A stretch of DNA of 7,157 nt, from the NCBI GenBank assembly GCA_964596835.1, contig CAZQVV010000130.1, forward strand, positions 1 through 7,157, given 5' to 3'. The DNA is from JAADGZ01 sp964596835 (GTDB lineage Bacteria > Pseudomonadota > Gammaproteobacteria > UBA6429 > Thiohalophilaceae). The notes below the pieces were generated by a model that saw nothing but the letters and a program-made list of their open reading frames with translations, was not told the DNA's origin and did no database searches. Made by a program: the position numbers and the translations under genes. Of this stretch, positions 4,989 through 7,157 are shown in pieces. The stretch's first letter is position 1. Every line of letters begins with the position of its first letter.

Positions 4989-5783
4989 GTGAAGCAATAC
5001 CTGGATCTGATGCGCCATGTCCAGGAAGACGGCGTGATAAAAGAAGATCGTACCGGCACCGGCACGATCAGTGTTTTCGGCTACCAGATGCGGTTTAATC
5101 TTGCTGCCGGTTTCCCCCTGGTGACCACCAAAAAACTACATCTGCGTTCCATAATTCACGAATTGCTGTGGTTTCTTAAGGGCGATACCAATATAAAATA
5201 TCTACAGGATAACGGTGTCGCGATCTGGGATGAGTGGGCCGATGAAAAAGGCGAACTGGGGCCGGTTTATGGCTCACAGTGGCGTTCATGGCCAACCGCC
5301 GATGGTCGTCATATCGATCAAATAAGCCAGCTTATTGAACAGATAAAAAACAACCCGGACTCTCGCCGCCTTATTGTCAGCGCCTGGAACGTGGCTGAGA
5401 TTGAAAACATGGCACTGCCGCCCTGCCATGCTTTTTTCCAGTTCTACGTTGCCGAAGGCAGACTGTCCTGTCAGCTTTACCAGCGTAGTGCGGATGTATT
5501 TCTGGGCGTCCCCTTCAATATTGCCTCCTATGCTTTGCTGACCATGATGGTGGCCCAGGTCTGTGGGCTTGAAGTCGGTGACTTCGTACATACCCTGGGC
5601 GATGCGCATTTGTACTCCAACCACTTGCAACAGGCCGATGAGCAGCTGTCACGCACCCCCCATGCGCTGCCGCAAATGAAAATCAACCCCGATGTAAAAG
5701 ATATATTTGACTTCACGTTTGACGATTTCGAATTACAGAATTACGAATTCCATCCGCATATCAAAGCGCCGGTAGCGATTTAG
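4989..5783 (+). CDS. thyA: Thymidylate synthase
   Basis: ThyA makes dTMP from dUMP using 5,10-methylenetetrahydrofolate as both carbon donor and reductant. At 264 residues it is the same length as E. coli ThyA. The substrate-binding Arg21 (DRTGTGT), the arginines of SRRLIVSAWN (125-134), the catalytic Cys146 in PPCHAFFQFY, the stretch QRSADVFLGVPFNIASY (165-181, with the dUMP-contacting Asp and Asn) and the HLYSNH element (207-212) are all present, as is the C-terminal KAPVAI that closes over the active site. The start is GTG, behind AGGAAA (4978-4983) with a five-base spacer. The DHFR gene folA, often next in relatives, is not here; a repeat-rich spacer and a toxin-antitoxin operon follow instead. 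Confidence 0.98.
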   Translation: MKQYLDLMRHVQEDGVIKEDRTGTGTISVFGYQMRFNLAAGFPLVTTKKLHLRSIIHELLWFLKGDTNIKYLQDNGVAIWDEWADEKGELGPVYGSQWRSWPTADGRHIDQISQLIEQIKNNPDSRRLIVSAWNVAEIENMALPPCHAFFQFYVAEGRLSCQLYQRSADVFLGVPFNIASYALLTMMVAQVCGLEVGDFVHTLGDAHLYSNHLQQADEQLSRTPHALPQMKINPDVKDIFDFTFDDFELQNYEFHPHIKAPVAI

Positions 5784-5831
5784 ATAAACATTCCAAAAGG
5801 ATCTCCCAGGATTATAAACGGTGCAGCGCCA

Positions 5832-5892
5832 GGTTAGGCGCACAGGTAAATTCTTTTCAAATATACCCCAGACTATAATGTGCGCCGTAACC
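5832..5892. repeat. 12-bp inverted repeat with one bulge around a 36-base AT-rich loop
   Basis: GGTTAGGCGCAC (5832-5843) is complementary to GTGCGCCGTAACC (5880-5892) except for one extra base at 5887. The loop contains TATAAT. A smaller alternative hairpin, GCGCC/GGCGC (5826-5830 with 5837-5841), competes with the left arm. It starts about 50 bp after the thyA stop. The arms contain GTTAGGC, like an integron core, but in the wrong order for an attC site. Confidence 0.5.
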
Positions 5893-6011
5893 CACGCAAG
5901 GCATGATTTGTAGTCGTTCAGATTTGATCCGACAGACGGCACCCGACCCGCAACGATCGACATGAAGCGGAAGTTCAGTGTATTCAAAATTAGAGATTGC
6001 TAAATGATCGG

Positions 6012-6058
6012 AACCGACCCAAAGGCGACCTACCAGGATTCTGGGGGGCACGCTGGAA
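6012..6058 (+). repeat. 47-bp direct repeat, left copy, flanking the toxin-antitoxin operon
   Basis: This matches 7102-7148 at 41 of 47 positions, offset 1090 bp, same orientation. The best-kept core is CGACCCAAAGGCGACCTAC (6015-6033). It holds a short CCAG-GATT-CTGG hairpin that is weaker in the right copy. Confidence 0.85.
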
Positions 6059-6232
6059 CTAGCCTGGCGGCAGTTCGCACCTTCATGGCTATTTAAGTGT
6101 AAATTCCTCTATTCCAGACCTTATCTTAATCCAGTGGCTGAAATCACGACATACAGAGAACTATTAATTTTCAACAACTTATCATTAATTTATGCGCTCA
6201 ACTGATTAGTCTCAGGTTTAATATCCTGCATA

Positions 6233-6261
6233 TTGACAATCAGGGTACTTAGTACCATACT
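6233..6261 (+). promoter_or_regulatory. Toxin-antitoxin promoter with a palindromic operator in the spacer
   Basis: A perfect -35 TTGACA (6233-6238) is followed after exactly 17 bp by CATACT (6256-6261), matching 4 of 6 of the -10 consensus. The spacer holds the perfect palindrome GGTAC-TTA-GTACC (6244-6256), reaching the first base of the -10. A repressor there would block RNA polymerase, which fits self-regulation by the HTH antitoxin encoded downstream. It ends 16 bp before the toxin ATG. Confidence 0.65.
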
Positions 6262-6277
6262 TCCTGCAAGGGAGAGC

Positions 6278-6655
6278 ATGAGAATATTCAAAAATAAAGC
6301 CTTCAACAAATGGTGCAAAGGCGAATGCTTGAGTGATCAAGACCTGTTTGATGCTGCTCAGGAAGTGGCTGAGGGTAAAGTTGAGGCATCTTTGGGCCAG
6401 AAGGTTTTTAAGAAGCGAATCGCATTAGAAGGCAGAGGTAAGAGCGGTGATTTTCGAACTATCGTTGCTTTTCAACAGGGCAATCACCTTTTTTATATAT
6501 TTGGCTTTGCTAAAAATGCACGAGCTACAGTCAAAAACAAAGAGCTGAAAGAGTTACAGTATTTAGCAAAAGTATATTTTTCACTGACAGATCAGCAATT
6601 AGATGAGGCAGTAAAAGCCAATAAATTATTTGAGGTAAAAGATAATGAACGGTAA
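6278..6655 (+). CDS. RelE-like toxin of a type II toxin-antitoxin system
   Basis: This 125-residue protein resembles the RelE-type toxin family of Pfam PF06296. Members share an N-terminal MRIFK..F..W pattern, then VFKKRIALEGRGKSGDFRT (43-61) and LFYIFGFAKNAR (71-82), then a Lys-rich helical tail; all are visible here. RelE-fold toxins commonly cut mRNA at the ribosome to slow growth; the exact target of this family is less clear. I start at ATG 6278, behind AAGGGAG (6268-6274). A TTG at 6233 would also be in frame, but it lies inside the -35 element, so it is very unlikely to be the start. The gene is first in its operon and its last 11 bases overlap the antitoxin gene. It looks more AT-rich than lgt and thyA, suggesting transfer. 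Confidence 0.88.
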   Translation: MRIFKNKAFNKWCKGECLSDQDLFDAAQEVAEGKVEASLGQKVFKKRIALEGRGKSGDFRTIVAFQQGNHLFYIFGFAKNARATVKNKELKELQYLAKVYFSLTDQQLDEAVKANKLFEVKDNER

Positions 6656-7022
6656 AAGTATTTCAGAAGTTGTCCATGAATCTATAAGTGATTTACATGA
6701 AATAGGCCTGGTCGATGAGATGACGATGCGCAAATTTGATGCGCAGTGTTTGCCAGAAGTAAAGCAGTATACAGCGGCACAAATAAAGGCTATTCGGCAA
6801 GCAAATAAACTAAGTCAAGCTGTGTTTGCTCAATATTTAAATACAAGTGTGGAAACAGTTAAAAAATGGGAAGCAAGAGGTGCTGCATCTAAACGCCCTA
6901 ATGGTGCAGCGTTAAAATTATTAAGTATTGTTGATCAATACGGCCTATCAGTTCTCGATGGTACATTTGCCATACTGGTTGATAATGATAAACCAGTTAC
7001 AAAAAAAGAAAGCTACTCCTAA
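6645..7022 (+). CDS. XRE-type helix-turn-helix antitoxin (HigA/NadS/YiaG-like)
   Basis: This is the probable antitoxin and operon repressor, 125 residues. Residues 1-40 would be the part most likely to contact the toxin, by analogy. Residues 43-96 are a HTH domain: TAAQIKAIRQANKLSQAVFA, then LNTSVETVKKWEARG, then the RPNGAALKLLSIV that typifies antitoxins paired with RelE/HigB-like toxins. The C-terminal 25 residues are polar and probably flexible. The ATG at 6645 lies inside the end of the toxin gene (11-bp overlap), with GAGG at 6632-6635 as ribosome site, so translation is probably coupled. The likely DNA target is the palindrome at 6244-6256. The toxin-first order is that of HigBA-type modules, the reverse of classical RelBE. 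Confidence 0.85.
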   Translation: MNGKSISEVVHESISDLHEIGLVDEMTMRKFDAQCLPEVKQYTAAQIKAIRQANKLSQAVFAQYLNTSVETVKKWEARGAASKRPNGAALKLLSIVDQYGLSVLDGTFAILVDNDKPVTKKESYS

Positions 7023-7101
7023 AGCTAAACTATGTAAGCACAAAAAACGCTCTTTCTCAATTAACAGAAAACAACCTTAATTATTCATGGCGATAGGCTA
7101 A

Positions 7102-7148
7102 AATCGACCCAAAGGCGACCTACAGGGATTCTGGGTGTCATGCTGGAA
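7102..7148 (+). repeat. 47-bp direct repeat, right copy
   Basis: Partner of 6012-6058 (41 of 47 identical, same orientation). It starts 80 bp after the antitoxin stop and ends nine bases before the window edge, so possible further copies to the right cannot be seen. The 79-bp gap after the antitoxin is AT-rich, with no gene and no clear terminator. Confidence 0.85.
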
Positions 7149-7157
7149 TGTGCCATG

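Larger units (their letters stand above)
5784..6232. other. Gene-free spacer between thyA and the toxin-antitoxin operon
   Basis: This 449-bp stretch has no gene I can support. It contains the inverted repeat at 5832-5892, a TATAAT at 5874-5879 without a -35 partner, the first 47-bp direct repeat (6012-6058) and an AT-rich run before the operon with ATTAATTT twice. A - strand frame at 5857-6051 is open but has no ribosome site and includes part of the repeat. I see no terminator with a T-run after thyA. Confidence 0.6.

Noticed and set aside
5832..5892. Integron attC site near thyA
   Set aside because: The core-like sequences are in the order GTTRRRY then RYYY.AAC, the reverse of attC, and no cassette structure or integrase is visible.
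5857..6051. - strand ORF of 64 codons downstream of thyA
   Set aside because: No ribosome site, overlaps the 47-bp repeat and inverted repeat, and has no recognised domain.

Overview
The window looks like chromosomal DNA of a gammaproteobacterium. The thymidylate synthase closely resembles the E. coli enzyme in length and motifs. An lgt-thyA pair lies behind an RlmI-type methyltransferase. An exosortase-sorted (PEP-CTERM) protein and REP-associated tyrosine transposase remnants are also present, a mix seen in environmental, exopolysaccharide-forming gammaproteobacteria. I cannot name the genus from the sequence.

Layout. (1) 1-580: debris of REP-associated (Y1, IS200-like) transposases. The 3' end of one copy is on the + strand and runs off the left edge. 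A broken 5' end of a second copy lies inverted against it on the - strand, and short GACCCCAC motifs sit at the junctions. (2) 660-1660: a lone PEP-CTERM secreted-protein gene on the - strand with a good Shine-Dalgarno sequence, a palindrome in its leader and a plausible sigma-54 (-24/-12) promoter. (3) 1661-2648: about 1 kb without a convincing intact gene. It holds 2.3 copies of a 135-bp tandem repeat, each full copy with a long hairpin; a 49-bp segment that can fold into a gap-free three-way junction; a probable frameshifted scrap of an Ig-like-repeat gene; and two short inverted repeats before rlmI. (4) 2649-5783: the housekeeping block rlmI, lgt, thyA, all + strand. A probable dead Cys-rich CWC-family gene lies between rlmI and lgt. 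(5) 5784-7157: a gene-poor stretch with a strong inverted repeat, then an AT-rich toxin-antitoxin operon (RelE-like toxin first, XRE-type antitoxin second, overlapping by 11 bp). Its promoter carries a perfect palindrome between the -35 and -10 elements. The operon is bracketed by two direct copies of a 47-bp sequence, 1090 bp apart.

How the genes work together. rlmI, lgt and thyA serve rRNA modification, lipoprotein maturation and dTMP synthesis; they share a strand, but the spacers (210 and 108 bp) leave co-transcription open. The PEP-CTERM protein needs an exosortase encoded elsewhere. The two ends of the window show repeated insertion and decay: transposase remnants on the left and a repeat-bracketed addiction module on the right, where folA often follows thyA in related bacteria. 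The most unusual features are the 135-bp repeats, the three-way-junction element and the 47-bp repeats around the toxin-antitoxin operon.
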